A DNA stretch of 64,000 nt, from positions 24,461 through 88,460 of the forward strand of contig JASGCQ010000001.1 in assembly GCA_030054025.1 (NCBI GenBank), written 5' to 3'. Below the pieces are notes generated by a model, which saw only the letters and a program-made list of their open reading frames with translations, was not told where the DNA came from and did no database searches. Source of the stretch: Phycisphaerales bacterium (GTDB lineage: Bacteria; Bacteroidota; Bacteroidia; Chitinophagales; Chitinophagaceae). A program made the position numbers and the translations under genes. Positions 40,376 through 49,825 of the stretch are shown piece by piece; within the stretch, counting starts at the first letter, position 1, and every line of letters begins with the position of its first letter.

Positions 40376-42547
40376 ATGAGAAAAAACTGGCTTCTCTTTG
40401 TACTGGCAACATTTATGGTAGTGTCTCAACACGATGCACAAGCCCAGAACATAGCAAAAGAAAAGTATAGAAATAAGGCTAATGATCCAGTAAAGGAATT
40501 GCCTTACGATAAAAAACTCAAATGGGCAGATGCCTTGTTCAGAGATGGTAGCTATTACAATGCTATGGAGTATTACAAGCAATTAAAAATGGAGCAACCT
40601 CGTTTGCCTTATTTGACCTATCAGTTGGCTGAATGTTGTTTACTGACTCGCGATTACATTCAAGGTGCAGGCTACTATCAAGAAGCATACGCAACTGCTA
40701 GAATATTGTATCCTCAAGCAAAATATTACGAAGCGTTAATGCTTAAAATGCAAGGTAAATATGATTTGGCAATTACAGCTTTTAATCAATTTATTACCAA
40801 TAATCCTAAGACGTTTAAGAAAATGAAAAAACGCGCTAAGGTTCAGATTGAAGGTTGTATTACAGGCAAAAACTCAATTAACAGTCCTCAGCCATACACG
40901 GTTAAAAATGCTGGTCCAAATGTAAACTCAGCATATACAGAGTCAGCACCATTTCCTTTTGGAGATACGGCTTTATTGTTCTCTACAATGCGTCAATATG
41001 ATGTAGTGCAAGTTGATAAGCGTAAGTCTGCAGCTTACATGTCACGCTTAATGACATCTACCAAACAAAAATTTGTTGATGATATTGACTCCTTTCAATG
41101 GGCACTTGATTTCAAAGATGGTAATTTTAATACACCAAATTCTCATGTAGGAAATGGTTGCTTTAGCCCAGGTGGAGATCGCTTCTATTTTACTCGTTGC
41201 AATGAAGAAGATTCAATGGAAATAGTTTGTCACATTTTCGCATCTAAATGGGATACGCTTAAAAAGAAATGGAAAGAGCCTAAAGAATTGGGAGAAGGTA
41301 TCAACGAAGAGGGTTCTAATACACACCCATTCATGGCTAAAGTAGGGAAAAAAGAAGTATTGTTTTTCTCTTCGAATCGTAAACTTCAAAGCCGTGGAGG
41401 ATACGATATTTGGTACTCCATTTACGATCCAGTTAAAGAAACTTATCGCCGCCCTCAAAACGTAGGTAAGCAAATCAATACCGATCAAGATGAGCAAACG
41501 CCATATTATGATAGCCGTGTTGGTAAATTATACTTTGCCTCTAATGGTTGGGTAGGTGTTGGTGGTTTTGATATCTATTCTGCAGATGGCGGTCCTTCAC
41601 GTTACTCGAACGTACAAAATTTAGGTTTTCCTATCAACTCACCCGCAGATGAACTTTATTATATCAAAGACCCAGTTGGTAAGCCTGATGCTTATGTTGT
41701 TTCTAATCGTATTGGTTCTTACGCACTTAAAAATCCAACGTGTTGTGATGATATTTGGAGAATACAATCTGAGCCAAAACTTAGGGCAATTGGCAAAGTG
41801 ATTTATCGTGCTTCTGGTGAATCCGTAAAAGAGTGTGTAGCTAAGATGATTGATGAAACAGGTGATTTGAAAACTTTTGATTCTCCTGATGGTAACTTTG
41901 CCTTTAACACTTTCCGTGGACATAACTACGTTATTACCGCTGATAAAGCAGGTTACACCTCATCTCGCATCAACGTTAATACTTCTGAAGTAAAACGTAC
42001 AGATCCAGACGATAATGTAGAAGTAGTTATTTATCTTGATGAAATTGTAAAAAACAAACCATTTGAAGTACATAACATTTATTATGATTTCGATAAAGCT
42101 ACACTTCGCCCCGAATCAGTAGCGTCATTGGATACCTTGCTTAATTTTATGAAAGACAATCCTTCATTAGGTGTTGAAATTTATTCTTACACTGACGGTA
42201 AAGGAGATGTTCCTTACAATAATAAATTAAGCCAAGAAAGAGCTCAAGCTGTTACTGATTATCTCAAAAATAATGGTATTGATGCGGGCAGAATGTTGCC
42301 AAGAGCTTTAGGGAAATCTAACCCTGCGGTACCCAATACCACTGAAGAAAATCGTCAGCTCAACAGACGCACACAATTTAGAATTGTAAAAGATGATTCT
42401 AAGAGTCGTATCTTATACGACAGTAGCAAACCAGGTAACATTGACGATCAACAAAACTTGAAAGTTAATGAAGATACTAGTTCGGATGAACCAATGGATG
42501 AAGAATCCAAAATGGCGGTGCCAGGTAGTCGTGTAAATAAAAAATAG
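40376..42547 (+). CDS. OmpA family protein with TPR/PD40 repeats (T9SS-associated, PorE-like)
   Basis: YELAECCLLTRDY TPR-like; GYDIWYSIYD PD40; OmpA domain NIYYDFDKATLRPESVASLDTLLNFMKDNPSLGVEIYSYTDGKG. Confidence 0.85.
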   Translation: MRKNWLLFVLATFMVVSQHDAQAQNIAKEKYRNKANDPVKELPYDKKLKWADALFRDGSYYNAMEYYKQLKMEQPRLPYLTYQLAECCLLTRDYIQGAGYYQEAYATARILYPQAKYYEALMLKMQGKYDLAITAFNQFITNNPKTFKKMKKRAKVQIEGCITGKNSINSPQPYTVKNAGPNVNSAYTESAPFPFGDTALLFSTMRQYDVVQVDKRKSAAYMSRLMTSTKQKFVDDIDSFQWALDFKDGNFNTPNSHVGNGCFSPGGDRFYFTRCNEEDSMEIVCHIFASKWDTLKKKWKEPKELGEGINEEGSNTHPFMAKVGKKEVLFFSSNRKLQSRGGYDIWYSIYDPVKETYRRPQNVGKQINTDQDEQTPYYDSRVGKLYFASNGWVGVGGFDIYSADGGPSRYSNVQNLGFPINSPADELYYIKDPVGKPDAYVVSNRIGSYALKNPTCCDDIWRIQSEPKLRAIGKVIYRASGESVKECVAKMIDETGDLKTFDSPDGNFAFNTFRGHNYVITADKAGYTSSRINVNTSEVKRTDPDDNVEVVIYLDEIVKNKPFEVHNIYYDFDKATLRPESVASLDTLLNFMKDNPSLGVEIYSYTDGKGDVPYNNKLSQERAQAVTDYLKNNGIDAGRMLPRALGKSNPAVPNTTEENRQLNRRTQFRIVKDDSKSRILYDSSKPGNIDDQQNLKVNEDTSSDEPMDEESKMAVPGSRVNKK

Positions 42548-42570
42548 AGAGTAGTAGTTTAGTGGATCAA

Positions 42571-42606
42571 AAAATTAGCCTCGCAAATTTGTGAGGCTAA
42601 TTTTTT
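42571..42606 (+). terminator. Terminator
   Basis: AAAATTAGCCTC...GAGGCTAATTTT followed by TT. Confidence 0.85.
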
Positions 42607-42689
42607 GTAGCTATTTTCAGAAAACTTTAAATATTATTCAACTCAGACTTAGTAGCTAAAGTTTATTTTTGTCCTCTAAAAATTAATCA

Positions 42690-43889
42690 ATGCCAGGATA
42701 TGAATTGTTTGGCGCCGAAGAGCGTAAAGAAGTAAATGACGTTTTAGAAACGGGCATCTTGATGCGTTATGGATTTGATGGACCAAGAAAAGGTATTTGG
42801 AAAGCTAAAGAATTGGAACAAGAAATTTGTAAATATTTTGGCTCTAAACATGCTCAATTGGTGAGTAGTGGCACAGCAGCATTGTCTACGGCAATGGCTG
42901 CCTTGGGTATTGGTAAAGGCGATGAGGTAATTATTCCAACATTTACCTTTGTAGCTAGTTTTGAAGCTATTGTAGGCGTTGGTGCTATCCCCGTTTTAGT
43001 TGATATTGACGATACTCTTACCCTAGACCCAGAAGCGGTTGCCAATGCGATTACCAGCAAAACCAAAGCGATTATGCCCGTTCACATGTGTGGCAGTATG
43101 GCTCAGTTGGATGAATTGAGAAACCTCTGCGACAAGCACAATCTATTCTTGATAGAAGATGCTTGCCAAGCAATTGGTGGGAAGTATAAGGGCGAATATT
43201 TGGGTACGATTGGTAAGGTCGGTACTTTCTCCTTTGATTTTGTAAAAATCATGACCTGTGGAGAAGGTGGCGTAGTATTAACCAACGATGCGCAACTGGC
43301 AGAAAAATGCGATCAATACTCTGACCATGGTCACGATCATTATGGCAAAGATAGAGGTGCCGATTTGCATCCCTATTTGGGCTACAATTATCGCATTTCA
43401 GAATTACATGCTGCAGTTGGGTTGGCGCAGATTCGTAAGATGGATTATTTCTTAGAATTGCAAAAACGCAACCATCGTATTATCTACGATTGCCTTAAAA
43501 ATATTTCTGGATTAAGCTTCCGTCGTATTCCCGATAAAGAGGGCGATACAGGTTCCTTTCTTTCTTTCTTTTTGCCCAATGCAGAACAAGCCAAAAATGT
43601 TGCATTAGCATTAGCCGAGGCAGGTATTGGTGCTAATCCTTATTGGTACGATAACAACTGGCATTATATTCGTAAATGGGAGCATTTAAAAAACGCTGCC
43701 TTTTTAAACCGAATATCTGATGAACAAAAACAGGCAATGATGCACTATGCCAATCAGGCGTTTCCTTCATCGGATGCTATCATGAGTCGTTGCATTTCTT
43801 CTGCTATTAGTTTGGCATGGACAGAAGATCAAGCGCAAGAAAGAGGTCGAAAAATGGCGGAGATAATTACACAAATTATTACGGCTTGA
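42690..43889 (+). CDS. DegT/DnrJ/EryC1/StrS family PLP-dependent aminotransferase
   Basis: GSKHAQLVSSGTAALSTAMAALGIGKGDEVIIPTFTFVAS...LIEDACQAIGGKYKGEYLGTIGKVGTFSFDFVKIMTCGEGGVV. Confidence 0.9.
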   Translation: MPGYELFGAEERKEVNDVLETGILMRYGFDGPRKGIWKAKELEQEICKYFGSKHAQLVSSGTAALSTAMAALGIGKGDEVIIPTFTFVASFEAIVGVGAIPVLVDIDDTLTLDPEAVANAITSKTKAIMPVHMCGSMAQLDELRNLCDKHNLFLIEDACQAIGGKYKGEYLGTIGKVGTFSFDFVKIMTCGEGGVVLTNDAQLAEKCDQYSDHGHDHYGKDRGADLHPYLGYNYRISELHAAVGLAQIRKMDYFLELQKRNHRIIYDCLKNISGLSFRRIPDKEGDTGSFLSFFLPNAEQAKNVALALAEAGIGANPYWYDNNWHYIRKWEHLKNAAFLNRISDEQKQAMMHYANQAFPSSDAIMSRCISSAISLAWTEDQAQERGRKMAEIITQIITA

Positions 43890-43918
43890 TTTTCTAGTAA
43901 CTGAATTTTATCATCCTT

Positions 43919-44785
43919 ATGACAACTGCTGAAATTCTCAAACGTGTTAGGCGCATCGAGATTAAAACAAAGGGACTAAGTAATCATATTTTTGCAGGAG
44001 AATACCATTCTGCTTACAAAGGAAGAGGGATGTCTTTTAGTGAAGTTCGAGAGTACACTCCCGGAGATGATGTTAAATCAATAGATTGGAACGTAACTGC
44101 CCGCTTTTCACACCCATTTGTAAAGGTGTACGAAGAAGAACGTGAATTGACAGTTATGCTATTGGTGGATGTTAGTGCAAGTTCCTTGTTTGGCACCTCA
44201 CTCCGAATCAAGCGTGAATTGATAACCGAGCTTTGTGCAGTGCTTTCATTTTCTGCAGCTACAAACAATGATAAAGTAGGTGTGATTTTTTTTAGCGATA
44301 AAATTGAAAAATATATTCCGCCTAAAAAAGGTAGAAGTCACATTCTTCGTATCATTCGTGAATTGCTGACAATCGAAGCCAGTTTCAATACAGGCACCAA
44401 TGTTGGCGTGGTGCTTGAGTTTTTAAACTCTGTACTCAAAAAGAAAACCATAGCTTTTTTAATGAGTGATTTTGTGAGTCCACAATATGAAAAGCCGTTA
44501 ATGATTTCGGCGCAAAAGCACGATTTAGTGGGTATTCATGTTTTCGATTCAGCTGACAGAGAGTTGCCAAAATTGGGCTTAATACAAGTGCAAGATGCCG
44601 AAACCGGTTCTGCTGTATGGATAGATACAGACGATAATCAGTTGCGTACACAATACACGAAGACATTTGAGCAACACAAAAAATATTGTGCCCAAGCATT
44701 CAGTAAAAGTGGGGCATCTTTACTGAGTATTCGTACGGATCAAGATTATGTCAAAACATTGCAAGGATATTTTAAAGGGAGATAA
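43919..44785 (+). CDS. DUF58 domain protein (MoxR/Bat-associated vWA-like)
   Basis: HIFAGEYHSAYKGRGMSFSEVREYTPGDDVKSIDWNVTARFSHPFVKVYEEERELTVMLLVDVSAS. Confidence 0.9.
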   Translation: MTTAEILKRVRRIEIKTKGLSNHIFAGEYHSAYKGRGMSFSEVREYTPGDDVKSIDWNVTARFSHPFVKVYEEERELTVMLLVDVSASSLFGTSLRIKRELITELCAVLSFSAATNNDKVGVIFFSDKIEKYIPPKKGRSHILRIIRELLTIEASFNTGTNVGVVLEFLNSVLKKKTIAFLMSDFVSPQYEKPLMISAQKHDLVGIHVFDSADRELPKLGLIQVQDAETGSAVWIDTDDNQLRTQYTKTFEQHKKYCAQAFSKSGASLLSIRTDQDYVKTLQGYFKGR

Positions 44786-44794
44786 GTAATAGAT

Positions 44795-45763
44795 ATGAAT
44801 AGGAATTTTTTTATTGCCATTTTTATTGCACTGCTTCAATACATCTGTATCACAAATGCATCTGCACAGGCAAACATCGAAACTAAAACGGATGCTACCC
44901 AAATTGTCCTCGGCGATCAAGTACGATACTTTATTACCGCTACGATAGATACCACTAAAGCTCAACTACGGTGGTCATTTTTCGCCGATACATTTAATAC
45001 TTTAGAGCTTGTAGAAAAGGGAAAAATTGACACTTCGAGAAGTGGTGCATTAGTTAGCTACAAACAAAGATTGCTCATTACGGGATTCGATTCAGGGAGT
45101 TTTTTAATCCCAAGATTTACATTTTTTGTAGCACATAAAACGGGTGTAATAGACACGCTTTTCACAGACTCTTTCCGTTTGATGGTAAACACGATTGCTG
45201 TAGATACCACAAAACCTTTTAAAGCAATTAAAGGGGTAGAGGAGGTGAAAATATCTTGGTTGGATAATTTACCTTTAATAATTGCTTTATTGATTGGTAT
45301 TGCACTCATTGTATGGGTTGTAAGTTATTTTGTAAAAAACAAAAAGATTGCTGCGCTTAAAAAATCTGCGGTAATTGTAGAAACCCATCAAGAAAAAACA
45401 CTACGCTTGTTGAAAGAACTTGATGAAAAACAATTGTGGCAACAAGAAAAGGTAAAAGATTATTATACAGAACTTAGCGAAATTATTCGCCAGTATATCG
45501 AAGTACGTTTCAAAACTCCTGCAATGGAATTGACAACAGATGAGTTGTTGCGCAAGGCTAAAAAACATCGAGAAATGAGCTTATTCCGCACTTCGTTAAA
45601 ACCACTTTTAGAGGCAGCCGATTTGGCTAAATTTGCGAAAGCGAATCCTTTACCTGAAGAGCATATTGAAGCACTGCAATTAGCCAATAATTTTGTACAA
45701 ATATCGAATCCCAAAGAAGAAATAGTTCAAAATATAAACAATTCTCAAAAACCTAAAAAATGA
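44795..45763 (+). CDS. Bat-operon membrane protein (BatD/DUF4381-like, signal peptide plus one TM)
   Basis: Located between DUF58 and BatA; signal peptide and internal TM 'LPLIIALLIGIALIVWVVSYFV'. Confidence 0.6.
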   Translation: MNRNFFIAIFIALLQYICITNASAQANIETKTDATQIVLGDQVRYFITATIDTTKAQLRWSFFADTFNTLELVEKGKIDTSRSGALVSYKQRLLITGFDSGSFLIPRFTFFVAHKTGVIDTLFTDSFRLMVNTIAVDTTKPFKAIKGVEEVKISWLDNLPLIIALLIGIALIVWVVSYFVKNKKIAALKKSAVIVETHQEKTLRLLKELDEKQLWQQEKVKDYYTELSEIIRQYIEVRFKTPAMELTTDELLRKAKKHREMSLFRTSLKPLLEAADLAKFAKANPLPEEHIEALQLANNFVQISNPKEEIVQNINNSQKPKK

Positions 45764-46773
45764 TTAAGGCATTATTCGATGGGCAACATTTGAGTTTTGT
45801 ACAGCCCTATTACTTTTTATTATTACTGCTATTACCCTTACTCATTTGGTGGCAATGGAAAAATAAAACACCACAAAATCCAAATTTGCGTATCACAAGT
45901 TTGGGGGGCATCAAAACGGTAAAACCTACTTGGCGAGTACGATTAAGGTCCTTGCTCAAAGTATTTCGCAGTATCGCTTTTGTAGCGTTGGTAGTAGCTA
46001 TTGCTCGGCCTCAAAGCAGTAATGTAAGCGAGTCGGTAGATAGCGATGGTATTGATATCGTGCTCTCTGTGGATGTATCGGGGAGTATGATGGCAGAAGA
46101 TTTGAAACCCAACCGAATAGAAGCTGCCAAACAAGTGGCAAATAATTTTGTAGATAAGCGCGCTAATGACCGTATTGGATTAGTTATTTTTTCTGGCGAA
46201 AGTTTTACCCAATGCCCCATAACTATTGATCACAACATTGTCAAAGAACAACTTGCAGCCATCAAAAGCGGAATGTTGCAAGATGGCACCGCAATAGGCA
46301 TGGGTCTTGCTACCGCAGTTGATCGCTTACGCAACTCTAAAGCCAAAAGTAAAATTATCATTTTGCTGACAGACGGAGTAAATAACACAGGACTGATAGA
46401 CCCTAGCACAGCTCTTGAAATTGCTAAAGCCTATAAATTGCGTGTGTATTGTATTGGAGTAGGTACACGAGGTGAGGCTCCTTATCCTGTCCAAACACCT
46501 GTGGGCATCCAAAAACAAATGGTGCCTGTAGAGATAGATGAGGCTTTGCTAAAAAATATAGCTTCGCAAACTGGAGGAAAATATTTTCGCGCTACAAGTA
46601 ATAGCTCACTTGCATCGGTATATAAAGAAATTGACCAACTCGAAAAGTCAAAGGTTGAAGTAAGTTCTTTTAAGCATTTTACCGATTTATTCTTACCTTT
46701 TGCATTACTCGCACTGATTTGTATTGCGTTAGAGATGGTTTTACGATATACCATATTTAGAAGTATTACCTAA
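45760..46773 (+). CDS. BatA-like vWA domain membrane protein
   Basis: DGIDIVLSVDVSGSMMAEDLKPNRIEAAKQVANNFVDKRANDRIGLVIFSGESFTQCP; flanking TMs. Confidence 0.9.
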   Translation: MIKALFDGQHLSFVQPYYFLLLLLLPLLIWWQWKNKTPQNPNLRITSLGGIKTVKPTWRVRLRSLLKVFRSIAFVALVVAIARPQSSNVSESVDSDGIDIVLSVDVSGSMMAEDLKPNRIEAAKQVANNFVDKRANDRIGLVIFSGESFTQCPITIDHNIVKEQLAAIKSGMLQDGTAIGMGLATAVDRLRNSKAKSKIIILLTDGVNNTGLIDPSTALEIAKAYKLRVYCIGVGTRGEAPYPVQTPVGIQKQMVPVEIDEALLKNIASQTGGKYFRATSNSSLASVYKEIDQLEKSKVEVSSFKHFTDLFLPFALLALICIALEMVLRYTIFRSIT

Positions 46774-46826
46774 TCATTCAAAACGATTTTTTTCTCAACA
46801 TTCTAAGGTGGAAAATTTGCTAGTTA

Positions 46827-48251
46827 TTAATTCGCATACAAAATAGCCGAGTCAATTCGATATTTTTGAACTGTATCGAATCTGAAATAATCTTTGTTCA
46901 GCCCACGGGTATTAATGACTGAAAAAGGTGCAATAAAATAGCCTGGCCGTACTTTGTTAAAGCGACTGCTGGTGTCATTTTGATGCACTTGGACTGCGGT
47001 AACAGATAAATCGTTTTTGTTGAAATTAGACAACATTAGCGTTTCAATTGGCAAGCCCCAATCCATGAGTAAATCTGTCTCTAATTGATTACGCGAGTCC
47101 TTAATGATGACTACTTTAGGTGTATTGTTTTTTTGCAGGATGCGTACAATACTTTGTATTTTATGGAGCCTTTTAACGTAATTTTGAGAATGATTATAAA
47201 TTCTGATAAGCGAAATGCTAAAAACAAGACTAAATATCAATACGTTTAATCTCGGTTTGTTATTGCTTATTGTGTACAATAAAAAAGGTAAAACTGCTAT
47301 TATACTCATGCCCATCCATTCACTCTCAATATAAAATTTAAAAGTGCATTCGGGGTAAATGACACAAATGCTGATATAGTATATCAGGCAGGTAAAAACA
47401 ACCCAAGAAAAAAGTTTGAATTTTCGTTGATAAAGGAGATAGCTAAGACCTGAAATTACTAAGATGAGGAATACCCAATAATCTTTGATACAAGAGCTGA
47501 TAAAATCTATCGAAGTTTGTTTCTCCCAAAAAAACAATACCATTTTTAATGTAAGTCCATTAAAAGTATCTAGCTTCTGTTTATCATAGCTTCCATTTAT
47601 GCTGAAATAATACTTTGTTAGAATCACAACTAAAATGATGATAAAGTAAAACCAACTCTTTTTTTCTTTGCGTAGTTCTTTATCTTCGATAAGAAAAAAT
47701 ACCGAAAGACTTCCTGCTACTAGGATAATAATGGGGTGAGAGAAGATGGCCAAAAAGGCAAGAATGCTCACTACTAGATAAGGTAATATTCTTCCTGTTT
47801 TTTGTTTGGTATTGTAATTGAATATAAAGCCAAACATCAAGAGCAGCCATACCATACCTTGGTGCACTTCATTGTTGGTCCAATAATAACTCTCTGTAAC
47901 ACAAAGTGTAAAATATAGTGCAATCAGAATAGAGAAGAGGTATTGCTTTTTGCAGTGCAAAAGAATAGCTGCTGAAAAATAAAATAAGTTAAAACTGATG
48001 GAGTATAAAAATAATATGCCTTTTAAGGGCAAATGAAGCCATACGCCCACCAAAGGGAATATTTGTGAGATAAATGAGCCATAACGGCGTTCTTGGATAG
48101 CTAATGTTTTAGTGTTAATGATACTAAAACTAATGTGTGCAGGGTCAACAAATAAAATTCGCTCTAAATAATATTGTGCAGCACCTAACAGTAGGATAAA
48201 CAGAGCTGCGAGTGCTAATTTGCTAACATTTTTGATATTGAACATATCCAT
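46827..48251 (-). CDS. Polytopic membrane protein of unknown function
   Basis: 474-aa ORF with about 10 hydrophobic segments, no specific motif recognised. Confidence 0.6.
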   Translation of the reverse strand: MDMFNIKNVSKLALAALFILLLGAAQYYLERILFVDPAHISFSIINTKTLAIQERRYGSFISQIFPLVGVWLHLPLKGILFLYSISFNLFYFSAAILLHCKKQYLFSILIALYFTLCVTESYYWTNNEVHQGMVWLLLMFGFIFNYNTKQKTGRILPYLVVSILAFLAIFSHPIIILVAGSLSVFFLIEDKELRKEKKSWFYFIIILVVILTKYYFSINGSYDKQKLDTFNGLTLKMVLFFWEKQTSIDFISSCIKDYWVFLILVISGLSYLLYQRKFKLFSWVVFTCLIYYISICVIYPECTFKFYIESEWMGMSIIAVLPFLLYTISNNKPRLNVLIFSLVFSISLIRIYNHSQNYVKRLHKIQSIVRILQKNNTPKVVIIKDSRNQLETDLLMDWGLPIETLMLSNFNKNDLSVTAVQVHQNDTSSRFNKVRPGYFIAPFSVINTRGLNKDYFRFDTVQKYRIDSAILYAN

Positions 48252-48292
48252 ATTGGGCTAAGATAATTTTTTTTCAGCTTTTTGAATCTATT

Positions 48293-48323
48293 TTTGTTAT
48301 TATCAATTAAAGCCTTACTTTTG
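48293..48323 (+). promoter_or_regulatory. Bacteroidota promoter of rpmH (TTTG-N19-TACTTTTG)
   Basis: TTTG 48293-48296, TACTTTTG 48316-48323 followed by CAGTCCG. Confidence 0.7.
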
Positions 48324-48381
48324 CAGTCCGATTTTTTAAATTAATACTGCCCAACACTAAAAGGGCTATAATACAAAGCTT

Positions 48382-48537
48382 ATGAAACGTACATATCAAC
48401 CTAGTCGTCGTAGTCGTAAATCTGTTCATGGTTTTCGTAAACGTATGGAATCTGCTAATGGTCGCAAAGTATTAGCGTCTCGCCGTGCAAAAGGACGTAA
48501 AAGATTGACCGTGTCTGACAAGAAATTGTTGAAATAA
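48382..48537 (+). CDS. rpmH: 50S ribosomal protein L34 (51 aa, absent from the ORF track)
   Basis: [51 protein letters not shown]. Confidence 0.97.
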   Translation: MKRTYQPSRRSRKSVHGFRKRMESANGRKVLASRRAKGRKRLTVSDKKLLK

Positions 48538-48560
48538 TCACCTTTTAAATTTCTTCTGCC

Positions 48561-48956
48561 ATTCGCTATACTTTCACAGTTCACGAGCGGCTAAAGCGAG
48601 AGCAACATATCAAAACGCTTTTCCAGTTTGGAAAAGCGTTTTCTTCATTTCAACTCAAGTGTATTTGGCTGCAATTGCCCCGCGGTAGCGAACTATCGCC
48701 TGTGAGGATTGCTGTGTCTGTACCCAAGAAAAGAATACCGCTTGCCGTAAATCGAAATCGTATCAAACGACTTATCCGAGAGGCATGGAGGCTCAATAAG
48801 TACCAACTGTACCAAGCTTTTCCCGAGGACAAGCGACTACATTTATTCTTTATTTTTACCGGAATCCCCAATCCCGATTTTCAGCAGATAGAACAATCTG
48901 TACAAAAAGCTATTGACAATTTGCAACAACTGCTTAATCTTAAAAAAGATGCGTAA
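48561..48956 (+). CDS. rnpA: Ribonuclease P protein component, apparent ATT start
   Basis: In-frame upstream extension (ATT)[38 protein letters not shown] joined to [29 protein letters not shown]; located between rpmH and yidD. Confidence 0.88.
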   Translation: MRYTFTVHERLKREQHIKTLFQFGKAFSSFQLKCIWLQLPRGSELSPVRIAVSVPKKRIPLAVNRNRIKRLIREAWRLNKYQLYQAFPEDKRLHLFFIFTGIPNPDFQQIEQSVQKAIDNLQQLLNLKKDA

Positions 48957-49170
48957 AGTATTCACTTATCTGTTTTTGGGGATTATTCGTGTTTATCAAA
49001 AAATGATATCGCCATTTCTAGGTGCTAATTGTCGTTATACGCCTACTTGCAGCGAATATGGTACAGAAGCGATTAAAAAATATGGTCCTTTTAAGGGAGG
49101 ACGCATGGCTTTGAAAAGAATTGCTTCCTGCCATCCTTGGGGTAAAAGCGGTTACGACCCTGTACCTTAA
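48949..49170 (+). CDS. yidD: Membrane protein insertion efficiency factor YidD
   Basis: [63 protein letters not shown]. Confidence 0.96.
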   Translation: MRKVFTYLFLGIIRVYQKMISPFLGANCRYTPTCSEYGTEAIKKYGPFKGGRMALKRIASCHPWGKSGYDPVP

Positions 49171-49180
49171 GAATAATTCA

Positions 49181-49825
49181 CTACTCTGGTATCAACACTC
49201 TTTCGCCTAAAAACTTCGGCTTTTTATTCGCAATGTAATCAAGGTAAACTTTTACTCGAGCAAACTTTTCTCTCAATTGTATTTTAAAACCTTGTTGAGA
49301 ATTTACATTTTGTGCATTAAATCCAATAGCATCAATATGCTCTTTAGAAGCAATAAACAAGGCTCGTTCGTTATGAAATTTTTGAGAAATAATGGTTGCT
49401 GATTTTTGACCAAATATTTTTTCAAGTCTGATAATAGAATCGAAGGTTCTGAAACCTGCATAATCAAGAAAAATAATCGAAGAATCAATTCCTAGTGCTA
49501 TTAAATCTTTACGCATCATTTCAGGCTCATTGTAGCTTTGCGTGCTATTGTCACCACTGACAATGATGTATTTTATTTTGCCATTTTTTATGAGTTCTAC
49601 AGTGGCTCGGATTCTATATGCGTAATATAAATTTTCATAACCTTGACTATCGTACTTTGATGTCCCCAATAATAAACCAACTTTGTTATAGGGTATATCT
49701 TGAACATTATCAAAATTTTTCCCCTTAGCAGCAAGTTCTATATTACGGTTACAGACAATGATAGCCAGTGTTACACTAGCTATCATAAGTAATATTATTA
49801 GTTTGATTAATTGTTTTCGCCTCAT
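49181..49825 (-). CDS. SanA/YdcF-like DUF218 family protein
   Basis: VGLLLGTSKYDSQGYENLYYAYRIRATVELIKNGKIKYIIVSGDNSTQSYNEPEMMRKDLIALGI. Confidence 0.88.
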   Translation of the reverse strand: MRRKQLIKLIILLMIASVTLAIIVCNRNIELAAKGKNFDNVQDIPYNKVGLLLGTSKYDSQGYENLYYAYRIRATVELIKNGKIKYIIVSGDNSTQSYNEPEMMRKDLIALGIDSSIIFLDYAGFRTFDSIIRLEKIFGQKSATIISQKFHNERALFIASKEHIDAIGFNAQNVNSQQGFKIQLREKFARVKVYLDYIANKKPKFLGERVLIPE

